DNA of 49,035 bases, taken from positions 3,024 through 52,058 of the forward strand of contig NZ_QREG01000031.1 in NCBI RefSeq assembly GCF_003386095.1. Direction: 5' to 3'. Each line of letters starts with the position of its first letter. Position 1 is the first letter of the stretch. The DNA is from Marinoscillum furvescens DSM 4134 (GTDB lineage Bacteria > Bacteroidota > Bacteroidia > Cytophagales > Cyclobacteriaceae). The translations under genes and the position numbers were made by a program. Below, in pieces: positions 25,393-32,541 of the stretch. Under the pieces are notes generated by a model that saw nothing but the letters and a program-made list of their open reading frames with translations, was not told the origin of the DNA and ran no database searches.

Positions 25393-26344
25393 TCGAGAGC
25401 TTATTTTTTAACTTTTTGATCCAATTGGAAGATGTTTCGCTGTGTTGGGTTGCACCAATTGTTAAACCATTTTTCTGAATAGATGCAAGGTAGTTTTTGA
25501 GTTTGACTGGATCCATTGGCTTCCATACTGGAGCTATTCTGGAAATCACCGGATAACCCTCTGGTAGCCTTCCATCATTGTAATATTCGTCAGCACTTTC
25601 TATGGTGTAGTCGTGAAAAAAAGCACGATCTACTTCAAGTTGGATCAATTCATCCTTACCCGAAGCTTTGCTATATAAATAGTGGTAAAGTGGCGCCTCG
25701 GGAGGAGATAGCGTGAGTGCGTAGGCTATACGTGGCTTTGAACTGGTGTTAGGAGATGCTGCATGCACGGTTCGGTTGTCAAATACAAATGCCTCTCCTG
25801 GTTCGACGCGTTGGAAATCCAAATGATCATATAATTGAAATTCATGACCAGAAGTACCTGATTTCATGATGGTGACAGGTGTCCCTACTGGGTATTTATT
25901 GAAAAGAGAAACACTTTCCGGGGCGAAACCCAAAGTGCTTTGCTCTAGATCTATAGGCATGAGCGCTATCCAGACGGTTACCGATCGGTAATTTCCATGA
26001 TCTACGAAGGTCCAATCCTGATGAGGGTAAGTGTATCCGTTCGGGTCAGGGTTTTTGACCAAAAAACCACCCAGGTGAGTCTTGTAAGAAAGAAAATATG
26101 ACTCCAGCTCCTCACGCAGTAATTCCTCCACACGTTGCTCAATGGCGAGGCTTTTTTCTGTACTCCATTCTTCCAGGGTGACATAGAGTCCATATTTTGA
26201 ATTGTGAGCCGTTTCATTGGTCATTTCAGCCGAGTATACATCCAGGAGTGTCTTGACTTTTTCGTTATCAATCAAACGAATCTTTAGATATCCCTTTTCA
26301 CTCAGCTCGTTTTCAAACTGGTCTTCCTTAAAAATTCGATTCAT
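25376..26344 (-). CDS. PhyH-family dioxygenase 3
   Basis: A 322-residue oxygenase with ligands PHQDWTF (H108, D110) and RTVHAASPN (H194) and the arginine R205 in SSKPRIAYAL. The segment after the first ligands, VWIALMPIDLEQSTLGF, lacks the ENG of its paralogues and has EQS, and GSH is replaced by ESVS, so substrate contacts probably differ. It ends with a basic amphipathic segment (SNWIKKLKNKLSNAFQR). The start ATG overlaps the stop of dioxygenase 4 by four bases. Confidence 0.88.
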   Translation of the reverse strand: MNRIFKEDQFENELSEKGYLKIRLIDNEKVKTLLDVYSAEMTNETAHNSKYGLYVTLEEWSTEKSLAIEQRVEELLREELESYFLSYKTHLGGFLVKNPDPNGYTYPHQDWTFVDHGNYRSVTVWIALMPIDLEQSTLGFAPESVSLFNKYPVGTPVTIMKSGTSGHEFQLYDHLDFQRVEPGEAFVFDNRTVHAASPNTSSKPRIAYALTLSPPEAPLYHYLYSKASGKDELIQLEVDRAFFHDYTIESADEYYNDGRLPEGYPVISRIAPVWKPMDPVKLKNYLASIQKNGLTIGATQHSETSSNWIKKLKNKLSNAFQR

Positions 26345-27180
26345 TGACTGACAAGATTTTGTACATCATCAAGTTCTTCAGGGTTTTCATAGTCAATGGT
26401 ATGGAGCGTTGGCCTATTCATTATTTCTTCAGACCAGAAACCATGTTTCAAGGTGTATTCTCTGTCGATTTCCTTAGCGTGTACAGCATCCTCAGTCGCA
26501 TCATAGATGTAAAGCAGTGAGGGTGCTTCTATAGGTTTGAGTACAGACTGAATGGCATATCGTGTTTGGGTGGTTGTATTTGGGGTGGAGAAGTGTATGG
26601 TTCTATGGTCGAAAATCAGACATTCTCCGGCATTTACAGTCACTGGTTGTGCTTTTGGTATAAGCACCTCATTGAATCTGGTAAACGAAAAAGGTAGATT
26701 TGGTCCGCGAAACAGGTTTTTTACTCTGTGGCTACCTTTGATGAAGTGCAAGCCTCCATTTTCTGGTGCTGTATCTGAGAGCGGACACCACAGGTTGAAG
26801 CCTGTAAAGTTCCTTTCGTCTACCAGATTGAAATCCTGATGACACTCCAATACTCCATCTCCAGGGTATTTGATCATAAAATTGCTGTAAAAACTTTCAT
26901 AGTCCACCAGAATTTTGGACAGCTTTTCATTTACAATCCCTGAGATCAATTGATCACATGCTCTTTTGAAGGCTTCATCAGTATCGAAAATTGAAATGTA
27001 ATAATTGAGGCCTTTAGCAAAATCAATGACGGGTCTTTGGTTTTGGAGGTTTTTGCTGGCAAATTGGAGTAGCTCCATAAGTTCGTCCTTGTCGAGGAGA
27101 CCAATTTTGATGACCCCAAGCTCCTTGAAAGCCTTATCCAATTTGGGATTAAGAAAAAGTTGTTTCACTTGAGTTTCCAT
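26341..27180 (-). CDS. PhyH-family dioxygenase 4
   Basis: A 279-residue oxygenase, first of the four to be translated. Ligands: ECHQDFNLV (H114, D116) and RTIHFSTPN (H196); arginine R207 in TQTRYAIQSV. It has ENGGLHFIKGSHRV like dioxygenase 1, to which it looks nearer than to 2 and 3. It lacks the basic C-terminal tail seen in the others. Its ATG at 27180 lies 16 bases inside the end of the ABC ATPase gene, tying it to the export genes. Confidence 0.88.
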   Translation of the reverse strand: METQVKQLFLNPKLDKAFKELGVIKIGLLDKDELMELLQFASKNLQNQRPVIDFAKGLNYYISIFDTDEAFKRACDQLISGIVNEKLSKILVDYESFYSNFMIKYPGDGVLECHQDFNLVDERNFTGFNLWCPLSDTAPENGGLHFIKGSHRVKNLFRGPNLPFSFTRFNEVLIPKAQPVTVNAGECLIFDHRTIHFSTPNTTTQTRYAIQSVLKPIEAPSLLYIYDATEDAVHAKEIDREYTLKHGFWSEEIMNRPTLHTIDYENPEELDDVQNLVSQ

Positions 27181-28244
27181 CCAAGGTTGGTTTTGATTTT
27201 TCCACTGAATAGTTGGTTATTTTGAGCATCATCAGTCACCCTAAAAAAAGTCAAATTTCGAATCTGATGCACCTGTTTTTCGATGTGCAAATAAAAAGAG
27301 AGGGTATAAATTCCTTGATTGAGAAAATTTGCAGGGATCGTTACTGCTAAAACATGATTTCCGATACCGGGAGTACTCCAGTCATTGGCGGTTGCCGTGG
27401 AGACTGAAAAGATCGGAATGCTTTGTTGGTCTTGAATATGAACGGTTACCTGAAAGTTTTGGAGTGGCTTTGCGATATGTAGATCCAACCTAATTTCGAG
27501 AGGTTCATTCCCTGTGACCACCGAGTCAGGTTGCAGGACTAGATCATTTATGACCACATCTTCGAGCCGGTGGGGTAGGTCATGTGGTTTGTTGAATGCG
27601 CTGGATAAGTAGTCTCCTATTATATCTTCGGATACGTCTCCTAAAACTACTTTTTGCTCATTCAACCACAATACCCGTGAGCAATGATTGGTGATTTCGC
27701 TCATGTTATGACTCACCATCAAGATGATTTTTCCCTTATCAGAAAGTTCCTCTATGGTTCTCAGGCATTTTTGTTGGAAGGGAGCGTCACCTACCGAAAG
27801 GATCTCATCAAAAAGATAAATGTCTGCGTCGAGAGCCAAAGCAATACCAAACGCCAACCGCATGTACATGCCATTGCTGTAGTTTTTCACAGGCTGGTCC
27901 AACCAGTCGCCGAGTTCGGTGAAGGCAACCAACTGCTCATATTTCGCCTGTAGCTCCCTTTTGCCTATTCCCAGGATGCCTCCTTTGAGAAAGTAATTAG
28001 CTTTTCCTGTCAAATCAGGGTGTATGCCGCTGCCTATCTCCAACAGGCTCGAGAGCGCACCCTCATAAGATACCTCACCAGCAGTTGGCGCTACAATCCC
28101 TGAGATGATTTTCAGTAATGTGGATTTGCCACACCCATTAGCTCCGATAATACCGATGACATCTCCTGCCTCGGCCTGAAAGGAGACGTCCTTGAGTACC
28201 GAAAAGTTTCCGTATATTTTTGATATGTTGTTGACATTCAGCAT
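27165..28244 (-). CDS. Wzt-like ABC exporter ATPase
   Basis: Nucleotide-binding subunit of a polysaccharide or glycolipid ABC exporter, 359 residues. Walker A is GANGCGKST (34-42), the signature is YSNGMYMRLAFG (122-133), Walker B is IYLFDEIL (142-149) and the switch histidine is H179 in MVSHN. Residues from about 220 on form a C-terminal beta domain of the size found in Wzt proteins, which in O-antigen systems recognises the finished, end-modified glycan. This suggests a chain-end tag, for which the methyltransferase or sulfotransferase encoded downstream are candidates. The start overlaps the permease stop by one base (TAATG). Confidence 0.92.
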   Translation of the reverse strand: MLNVNNISKIYGNFSVLKDVSFQAEAGDVIGIIGANGCGKSTLLKIISGIVAPTAGEVSYEGALSSLLEIGSGIHPDLTGKANYFLKGGILGIGKRELQAKYEQLVAFTELGDWLDQPVKNYSNGMYMRLAFGIALALDADIYLFDEILSVGDAPFQQKCLRTIEELSDKGKIILMVSHNMSEITNHCSRVLWLNEQKVVLGDVSEDIIGDYLSSAFNKPHDLPHRLEDVVINDLVLQPDSVVTGNEPLEIRLDLHIAKPLQNFQVTVHIQDQQSIPIFSVSTATANDWSTPGIGNHVLAVTIPANFLNQGIYTLSFYLHIEKQVHQIRNLTFFRVTDDAQNNQLFSGKIKTNLGWKLK

Positions 28245-29071
28245 TAGAGGTGGTCAGTCATTTCTTTGTCAAAAGATTTAAACCGGTATAAACCTAGTAG
28301 CAGGAGCACGCCTGTAATAGCCAGGGGCCACCAGATCAGAGCGGGTATCGGATCGCCGAATAGTGCAAACCTGAAAAGCAAAATCACACCGGTCATGGGA
28401 TTTAACAGGACGATGGTTTGCAACCAGTTTGGGAGACTACTCATGGTAAAGAATACAGGTGTTAACCAAATGCCAAAGTTTCCCAGATAGGGGAGAATAT
28501 GTAACAGATCTCGTCTCCTGATGGCCAGCTGACTGATCCATACCGGAAGCGCCAGGCTCACTAAAACAAGTGTGAGGATTGCTACGGGCAGTGCAATAAG
28601 CTGGACTGATATATGTCCTGAGATGCCTAGAAAGATTAACAAAATGCCCATTCCCAAACTCATTTCTAGTAACCCTACAGCTACCTTGGTCAGCGGTAGC
28701 AATAGTTTGGGAAACGCCACCTTGCGCACCAAATCCTGGTGCTGAATCAGGCTGCCTGACCCATGGTGCAAAGCATGACTAAATAGTTGCCAGGGTAAAA
28801 CCCCTGAGAACACATACAAAGCATAATTGTACCCCAGGCTCTCAAACTGAAATACAAATCTGAAAAATATGGAGTAGACTAATAAGGCTGTGAGTGGCTG
28901 CACCAGCGCCCAAATAATGCCCAGGAAAGATTGAGCATATTTTATTTGAATGTCTCGTATGATCAGGGCTTTCAGCATGGCCAAATGAGCTACCATTAGC
29001 TGAAAATATTGGCCTGTTGTGTAGCTTTGAGCAGAAACCCGGGTTACTTTTTTTTGGACATTTAAATGCAT
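28244..29071 (-). CDS. Wzm-like ABC exporter permease
   Basis: Inner-membrane permease of 275 residues with six hydrophobic helices of the ABC-2 type, including the amphipathic N-terminal RDIQIKYAQSFLGIIWALVQ and the GVLPWQLFSHAL segment typical of Wzm/TagG proteins. It pairs with the ATPase gene that follows directly. The start ATG at 29071 shares the hexamer ATGCAT with the divergent plus-strand gene. An internal methionine (MVAHLAM) is an alternative start if the longer one is not used. Confidence 0.92.
   Translation of the reverse strand: MHLNVQKKVTRVSAQSYTTGQYFQLMVAHLAMLKALIIRDIQIKYAQSFLGIIWALVQPLTALLVYSIFFRFVFQFESLGYNYALYVFSGVLPWQLFSHALHHGSGSLIQHQDLVRKVAFPKLLLPLTKVAVGLLEMSLGMGILLIFLGISGHISVQLIALPVAILTLVLVSLALPVWISQLAIRRRDLLHILPYLGNFGIWLTPVFFTMSSLPNWLQTIVLLNPMTGVILLFRFALFGDPIPALIWWPLAITGVLLLLGLYRFKSFDKEMTDHL
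29022..29029 (+). promoter_or_regulatory. Possible -7 element for the gene at 29066
   Basis: TAGCTTTG fits TAnnTTTG and lies 36 bases before the plus-strand ATG, inside the permease gene. No TTG was found at the right distance upstream, so support is weak. Confidence 0.25.
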
Positions 29072-29920
29072 CTAAAGCTTCTTCATTTCATAAACCCTTA
29101 CTATTCAGAGGATTCCAGGCAGTCCCGAATACAGGAGCTGACACTAAGGAGCATGCAAGCTGCTGCAAAACAGGCGCCTGATACCTTGCAGGTGCAATTG
29201 GCCGCTGTGAGGCTGGCAGGTGATCAGCTAGCATTGCCCAAAGATATCACCGAACTTCAGAATCTAAATCGTACTGTTCTGGACATTCGGGACTTTCGTC
29301 GAAAAGTACCTTATACACTGATTGATGATCTGCTGAACTCAGCCTTGCAGCAAGAGGCAGATTTCTACTGCTATACCAATATGGACATTATTCTTCAGCC
29401 GAATTTTTATCAATTTGTGGCTGCAAAACTGGAAGCAGGCCACGATGCGCTCATCATCAATCGGCGAAGAATTGACGATGCGTTTTTGGATAAACCTCTA
29501 GAGGAAATTTATGAAGAGCCTGGTTTGAAGCATCCTGGCTTTGACTGCTTTATATTTTCGAAGGCCATAGCTCAGCAGATGATTTTATCCACTATCTGTG
29601 TGGGCGTACCGTTCGTTGGAGTATCCCTGGCACACAATCTTTTTGCGCAAGCCAACAACCTGGGGTTTTATGATGATCAGCACCTTACCAAGCACGTGGG
29701 ACTGGAGGTAATGCCTCCACAAGACCCGGAGTACTACTGGCACAACCGCAAGGCATTCTTCCAGCAAGTGCTTCCGAAACTCAAGCCAGACCTCAAAGTA
29801 GCCAAAATCCCTTACGGCGATAGACCATTAGTGATTCGTTTGTGGAAGTGGGCAACAAATCCATCATTGTTTACCTGGGTCAATTGCAAACTTATGATTC
29901 GGGAATGGTGGCGGAGATGA
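29066..29920 (+). CDS. Putative GT-A-like glycosyltransferase
   Basis: A 284-residue soluble protein that I recognise only loosely. YCYTNMDIILQPNFYQFV resembles the TNxD / SNAD segment of the two GT2-like proteins at 15219-17197 and of other GT-A folds where a metal-binding acidic residue follows a strand. The sequence HPGFDCFIFSKA and a C-terminal aromatic helix add little. It is the third plus-strand gene embedded in the minus-strand run: head to head with the permease (shared ATGCAT) and tail to tail with the GNAT gene by 29 bases. The role is presumably in the same glycan, but the substrate is unknown. Confidence 0.6.
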   Translation: MHLKLLHFINPYYSEDSRQSRIQELTLRSMQAAAKQAPDTLQVQLAAVRLAGDQLALPKDITELQNLNRTVLDIRDFRRKVPYTLIDDLLNSALQQEADFYCYTNMDIILQPNFYQFVAAKLEAGHDALIINRRRIDDAFLDKPLEEIYEEPGLKHPGFDCFIFSKAIAQQMILSTICVGVPFVGVSLAHNLFAQANNLGFYDDQHLTKHVGLEVMPPQDPEYYWHNRKAFFQQVLPKLKPDLKVAKIPYGDRPLVIRLWKWATNPSLFTWVNCKLMIREWWRR

Positions 29921-30488
29921 AGAGCCCCTCTTGATTGGCTGCTAGTCCTGTTGCCTGATAGCTTTGCTGAAAGCGTAAAAAATGTGGGTGGTTTGCTGTG
30001 GCTAAAAAACTCTCCCGGGTGCAAACAAGCCTGGTAAAGGAGGAATTGGTGTCGGTTTGAGAATGGTAGCCGAGCGACCGGTTGTAATTCAGCGCAGCCT
30101 CATTGGTTTTTTTTACCTTGGCAGTTAAAGTTTTGATTTTCAGGAAATTGAAAGCTAAATCAAGAAGCGGTAAGGAGGCCAGGTAGGGGATAGGTGTTCG
30201 CCAAAAGGACGGTTTAGCGATATACAAACCACTATCGGCTGTATGGGTGGATGTGTTTAGGTTTTGGATTTGAATCAGGCCTATTGCTTCGGAGGCATAG
30301 CTGATTTTGAAAAAATAGTTCAGTTTGGGGTCCAGTGAGTCAAACCACTGCTTTTGCGCTTCAGCGCTGATGTGTTGCTGATACTCCATTTGGCTCCTGA
30401 TTTCAGGTTTATTACGCCAGCTTCTGAGTAGTTCCAAATCATCCGCTGTTATGCGCTCCAGAGATATACGGTTTCCTGTGATGATCAT
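29892..30488 (-). CDS. GNAT-family N-acyltransferase
   Basis: A 198-residue RimJ/RimL-type GNAT protein. It opens with ITGNRISLERITADDLELLR SW-type sequence, has a central strand IGLIQIQNLN, a pantetheine-binding region around the helix LPLLDLAFNFLKI and ends the core with NEAALNYNRSLGYH, the usual last helix. GNAT enzymes use acyl-CoA or acyl-ACP. With an acyl carrier protein and KAS III three genes upstream and a sugar aminotransferase in the locus, N-acylation of an amino sugar is a good guess. The start overlaps the GT2 stop as ATGA. Confidence 0.8.
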   Translation of the reverse strand: MIITGNRISLERITADDLELLRSWRNKPEIRSQMEYQQHISAEAQKQWFDSLDPKLNYFFKISYASEAIGLIQIQNLNTSTHTADSGLYIAKPSFWRTPIPYLASLPLLDLAFNFLKIKTLTAKVKKTNEAALNYNRSLGYHSQTDTNSSFTRLVCTRESFLATANHPHFLRFQQSYQATGLAANQEGLFISATIPES

Positions 30489-31123
30489 GAGCCCAAGAGT
30501 TTTGTGAACAGCTTCACTCTTCTGCGGAGGCTGTAGCGACTTGCCAGGTTGGGGCGAAATCCTGCAACCGGAATGAAAATCGTTTTTTCCGAATGTTTCA
30601 GCAAATGAGTGTCCAGGTATCCATCCAGAGTGTCTTTATTGATGGATTTGATCAAGCCGGATGAGATCAGTCGAGTGGAGGAGCCGGCTATCTGCTGATT
30701 GAATTTCAAGGACATCCATTTACTCACGAGCCATGATCCTATTCGCGAAAGTACGTTTCCATCTCGACTGTATTGCGCATAAGCCAGTTCCGCATTCTGT
30801 AGAATTCCTTCTTTTATGAACTGATGAATCGCGGCTGGCGAAAGAGGGAGGTCATCATCAATCGTTAGCACAAAATCTGAGTTGGAGGCCTTGATCCCGA
30901 CCCATGTGGCATGATGCTGTCCCCGATTCTCCTGCAGTCTGATCAACTCAATGAATCGGTGCTTGCGGACTTCATCAGCCGTTAGATCGGCGCTTCCGTC
31001 ATCGACTACAATGATTTGTTTGAAAATTGAAAGATCTTTCAACTCATCTAAAGTATTCGAAATCCATTCTTGTGCATTGTAGGCAGGGATTACGACGGCT
31101 ATTGTAGGTTGATCAGATTTCAC
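30485..31123 (-). CDS. Glycosyltransferase family 2
   Basis: Short GT2 enzyme of about 212 residues. AVVIPAYNAQEWISNTLDEL is the classical N-terminus, IIVVDDGSADLT the nucleotide-binding acidic motif, and VLTIDDDLPL the DxD region. No C-terminal membrane helices are seen, so it is shorter than polyprenyl-phosphate mannosyltransferases. No ATG fits. I use the GTG at 31123, and a TTG at 31132 is the alternative; either overlaps the KAS III gene by 11-20 bases. Confidence 0.85.
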   Translation of the reverse strand: MKSDQPTIAVVIPAYNAQEWISNTLDELKDLSIFKQIIVVDDGSADLTADEVRKHRFIELIRLQENRGQHHATWVGIKASNSDFVLTIDDDLPLSPAAIHQFIKEGILQNAELAYAQYSRDGNVLSRIGSWLVSKWMSLKFNQQIAGSSTRLISSGLIKSINKDTLDGYLDTHLLKHSEKTIFIPVAGFRPNLASRYSLRRRVKLFTKLLGS

Positions 31124-32099
31124 AAATTCCAAAGTGATGGACGGGGGAAAGGTTTAGGTATGCGCCTCCCCATGATAATCCAGTTCCAAAACCACACAAA
31201 ACGATATTGCATCGGCTCTTTTGTAATCTATCATTCATGCTCATGGTCAAAGGTATCGTGGCACTGCTGGTATTTCCGTATTTGCTTAACGATTCCGGGC
31301 ATTTTTCTTCGGGCAGATGGAGCTTTTTGCGAATGGTATCATTGATGATTTTGCTTGCCTGATGGAAGAGGTAAGCATCTGCCGTGGGCTTTTGACTTAA
31401 AAAATCTTGCAGTCCGGGTACTACTGTTTTGAGTCCAAAACTCAGAATTTTGTGACCATCTAATCTAAGTGTAGCTGATCCATCGAATGGACGGATGCCA
31501 TCGTCAGCTTGCATGGCAATGGCCTCACGCCCTTCTGCCTGATTTGCTAATACAAAGTCCCATTGATCATCCCCTCCCTGACTCACAAGAGTAGCTGAGA
31601 CAGCATCCGAAAACAGTGGGACCGTTCCTGAGTCTTCATTAGCCAATATTCTACTTGAAAAATCTCCGGTGATCAATAGACCTTTTTTATTTGGTAGCCC
31701 GTTGAGTAGTTGAGATATAGTATACAGTCCATGGACAAAGCCCGAACAGCCCATATTCACCTCTAACGTTAGACAAGCTTCAGGTAGTTTTAAAGCACTT
31801 TGAATGCTAATGGCAGTGTTGGGTACTTGCTGATCTCCTGTTTGAGTAACTAAAACTAATACACCAATTTCAGTTGAAGGCGTATGTGTCTTTTCGAGAA
31901 GGTTTTTTGCAGCTGTAGTGGCATAGCTTGCCAGGCTCGCGGTGGCAGAGGTAACTCTTCGTTCATTGATGCCAACAGCCGAAATTAGTCGATCTTTAAG
32001 GCGGAGATCTAACCAGTCAATATCCTCGTTAAAAGTCTTTTTGGCAGGTATGGCTGTTACAATACCTTCTATAGATTTCGATGTGATTTTTAAATTCAT
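31113..32099 (-). CDS. Beta-ketoacyl-ACP synthase III-like protein
   Basis: Thiolase-fold condensing enzyme of 328 residues. The Cys-His-Asn triad is visible as C118 in EVNMGCSGFVHGL, H246 in LFHQASKII and N276 in YGNTSSATIPL. The last is a standard KAS III context. Housekeeping FabH genes sit with fatty-acid genes; this one sits with its own acyl carrier protein in a glycan locus, so it probably makes a dedicated acyl chain. The ATG at 32099 overlaps the ACP stop by four bases. It could instead act as an acyl transferase of the KAS III superfamily. Confidence 0.9.
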   Translation of the reverse strand: MNLKITSKSIEGIVTAIPAKKTFNEDIDWLDLRLKDRLISAVGINERRVTSATASLASYATTAAKNLLEKTHTPSTEIGVLVLVTQTGDQQVPNTAISIQSALKLPEACLTLEVNMGCSGFVHGLYTISQLLNGLPNKKGLLITGDFSSRILANEDSGTVPLFSDAVSATLVSQGGDDQWDFVLANQAEGREAIAMQADDGIRPFDGSATLRLDGHKILSFGLKTVVPGLQDFLSQKPTADAYLFHQASKIINDTIRKKLHLPEEKCPESLSKYGNTSSATIPLTMSMNDRLQKSRCNIVLCGFGTGLSWGGAYLNLSPVHHFGICEI

Positions 32100-32326
32100 G
32101 AGGCATTCTTTGCCAAACACAAATTAAAGAGGTCTTGAATAGAATTGGCCTCTTTTAGCTGTTCAACTTCTATCAAAAAACCAAACTGCTGGTCAATTTC
32201 AGTGATTATGATCAGTGATACCAGCGAACTCCAGCCTCCATGGTTTTTAAAGGCCGTATCGGAATTGATATTCTCGTCAATTAATTCTTTTTGGAAGATC
32301 TTAACGAATTTTTCCAGATTTTTCAT
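32096..32326 (-). CDS. Dedicated acyl carrier protein
   Basis: A 76-residue acidic helical protein from the ATG at 32326. The phosphopantetheine site appears as GGWSSLVSL, with S34 as the attachment serine. The aspartate normally before it (DSL) is replaced by serine, a difference from housekeeping ACP. TEIDQQFGFLIEVEQL is the usual helix II-III region. It is the first gene of the minus-strand glycan run and overlaps the KAS III gene by four bases. The longer open frame to 32506 runs through the promoter at 32333-32361 and is rejected. Confidence 0.85.
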   Translation of the reverse strand: MKNLEKFVKIFQKELIDENINSDTAFKNHGGWSSLVSLIIITEIDQQFGFLIEVEQLKEANSIQDLFNLCLAKNAS

Positions 32327-32332
32327 GACCGA

Positions 32333-32361
32333 CAAATATAGAGAAGGGTGGGAACAGACAA
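32333..32361 (-). promoter_or_regulatory. Promoter of the glycan locus, probably leaderless
   Basis: Minus-strand TTG (32361-32359), 18 bases, then TATATTTG (32340-32333), an excellent match to TAnnTTTG. Only six bases separate the element from the ACP start codon, so transcription should begin at or very near the AUG. It would drive the run from the acyl carrier protein gene onward. Confidence 0.75.
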
Positions 32362-32541
32362 GGGCCTTTTCGACGAGAAAGGGCTTTGGAGCGAGAAAAA
32401 ACGTACCGTCATTTTTAATGGAAATACACAGTAAAATCTTATCGGCAAAATTGCATTGTTTGGCGAAAAAGTTGTCAGAATCCTCGCGCGCATGAGTTAG
32501 TTTCACCGACGATTAACAACTGCTAACTAACCACGATAGAC

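Noticed and set aside
32327-32506. Sixty-residue extension of the acyl carrier protein
   Set aside because: It reads through the promoter at 32333-32361 and makes the protein twice the family's length.
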